Shown piece by piece: positions 6,611 to 6,994 of a stretch of 6,994 nt of DNA (positions within the stretch are counted from its first letter, which is position 1; each line of letters starts with the position of its first letter). Both the position numbers and the translations under genes were made by a program. The DNA is from Chloroflexia bacterium (GTDB lineage Bacteria > Chloroflexota > Chloroflexia > Thermomicrobiales > UBA6265): positions 1-6,994 of the forward strand of contig JACCVE010000310.1 in the NCBI GenBank assembly GCA_013698285.1. Reading direction: 5' to 3'. The notes under the pieces are model-generated. The model ran no database searches. It was not told the DNA's origin and worked only from the letters and a program-made list of their open reading frames with translations.

Positions 6611-6970
6611 CTACGCGGCCTCGGGGCGCTGGTCGGCCCCGGGATGGGGGCCGGGTCGTGCGCCGCTGAACGCCGGGTCGGCGGGTGGTGTTCGCCCATC
6701 GGACGGGAGTCCGGTCGGCGCCAGCGGCTCACATGACCAGAGGTCGGTCTCGTCGGCCCCGGTCCCGGCGTCAGGATCGGTGGGATGGGGGATGACGCGG
6801 TCCCACAGGGCCAGTCCGGGCCGGCCACCGAGGGGCACGACGACGGCGATCATGGCGCCGAGGGCGACCGCGAAGGCGATGTCTCCCGGCAGGTCGCGCA
6901 GCAGTCCCAGCATCGCGTCGATGCCGACCATGGCGGGGAGCGGGGTCGGGCCGCTCGTCAGGAGGGACAT
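6611..6970 (-). CDS. Small single-span membrane protein of unknown function (119 aa)
   Basis: I do not recognise this protein. It has an amphipathic N-terminal stretch (about 11-26), one clear hydrophobic segment (about 30-48, A-V-A-L-G-A-M-I-A-V-V-V-P) and a long Pro/Gly/Asp-rich, probably disordered tail (61-119). The codons are strongly GC-ending until late in the tail, where they look less biased. The start is the ATG at 6970 rather than the GTG three bases earlier, because that ATG overlaps an apparent upstream stop as TGATG. It could be a small accessory subunit, anchor or regulator of the membrane proteins downstream. The 149-base gap to the next gene makes that link weaker than the others. 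The frame is open to the window edge, so it could instead be the C-terminal end of a longer protein. Confidence 0.55.
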   Translation of the reverse strand: MSLLTSGPTPLPAMVGIDAMLGLLRDLPGDIAFAVALGAMIAVVVPLGGRPGLALWDRVIPHPTDPDAGTGADETDLWSCEPLAPTGLPSDGRTPPADPAFSGARPGPHPGADQRPEAA

Positions 6971-6994
6971 CACTGACGCGCCTGCCGCAGGATG
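6970..6994 (-). CDS. Probable last codons of an off-window upstream gene
   Basis: Only the tail is visible. Read on the - strand, one frame gives I-L-R-Q-A-R-Q and then TGA, and that TGA shares its A with the ATG of the 119-aa gene (TGATG). This is a typical overlap inside operons. The basic tail would fit a soluble protein such as the ATPase expected to partner the permease-like genes, but seven residues cannot identify a family. Confidence 0.35.

Noticed and set aside
6556..6828. A 90-codon minus-strand frame overlapping the 119-aa gene
   Set aside because: Pro/Arg/Ser-rich, with no hydrophobic or domain pattern. It overlaps the better-supported frame that has a membrane segment and a TGATG junction.

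Overview
The window is uniformly GC-rich with strongly GC-biased third codon positions. It is bacterial DNA, with Shine-Dalgarno sites, overlapping stop/start codons and tightly packed same-strand genes. The style fits a high-GC lineage such as Thermomicrobia/Chloroflexota or Actinobacteria. I see no rRNA, tRNA or other taxonomic marker, so that is inference. There is no sign of a mobile element, CRISPR array or RNA gene.

Left end (1-1229, + strand): the 3' part of a duplex ABC ATPase with two nucleotide-binding domains in one chain. It resembles the energy-coupling factor (ECF) ATPases of vitamin and metal uptake transporters. It converges on everything else in the window and is probably functionally unrelated.

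Rest of the window (1275-6994, - strand): one gene train read right to left. In order these are the last codons of an unseen gene; a small single-span protein (6970-6611); three paralogous large membrane proteins (6461-5004, 485 aa; 4935-3484, 483 aa; 3436-1961, 491 aa); and a shorter polytopic protein (1964-1275, 229 aa). The last two overlap by ATGA, and the off-window gene and the small protein by TGATG. Elsewhere the gaps are 47, 68 and 149 bases.

The three paralogues are the notable content. Each appears to have about seven membrane segments, then an extracytoplasmic domain of about 200 residues. That domain carries a C-x7-C-[VL]-H-P-A motif and a 32-residue C-terminal block ending exactly in D-L-P. 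The membrane halves look like ABC-2-type permeases. The simplest reading is a multi-subunit ABC transporter or membrane complex, with its ATPase probably just outside the right edge. Substrate and function cannot be read from the sequence.
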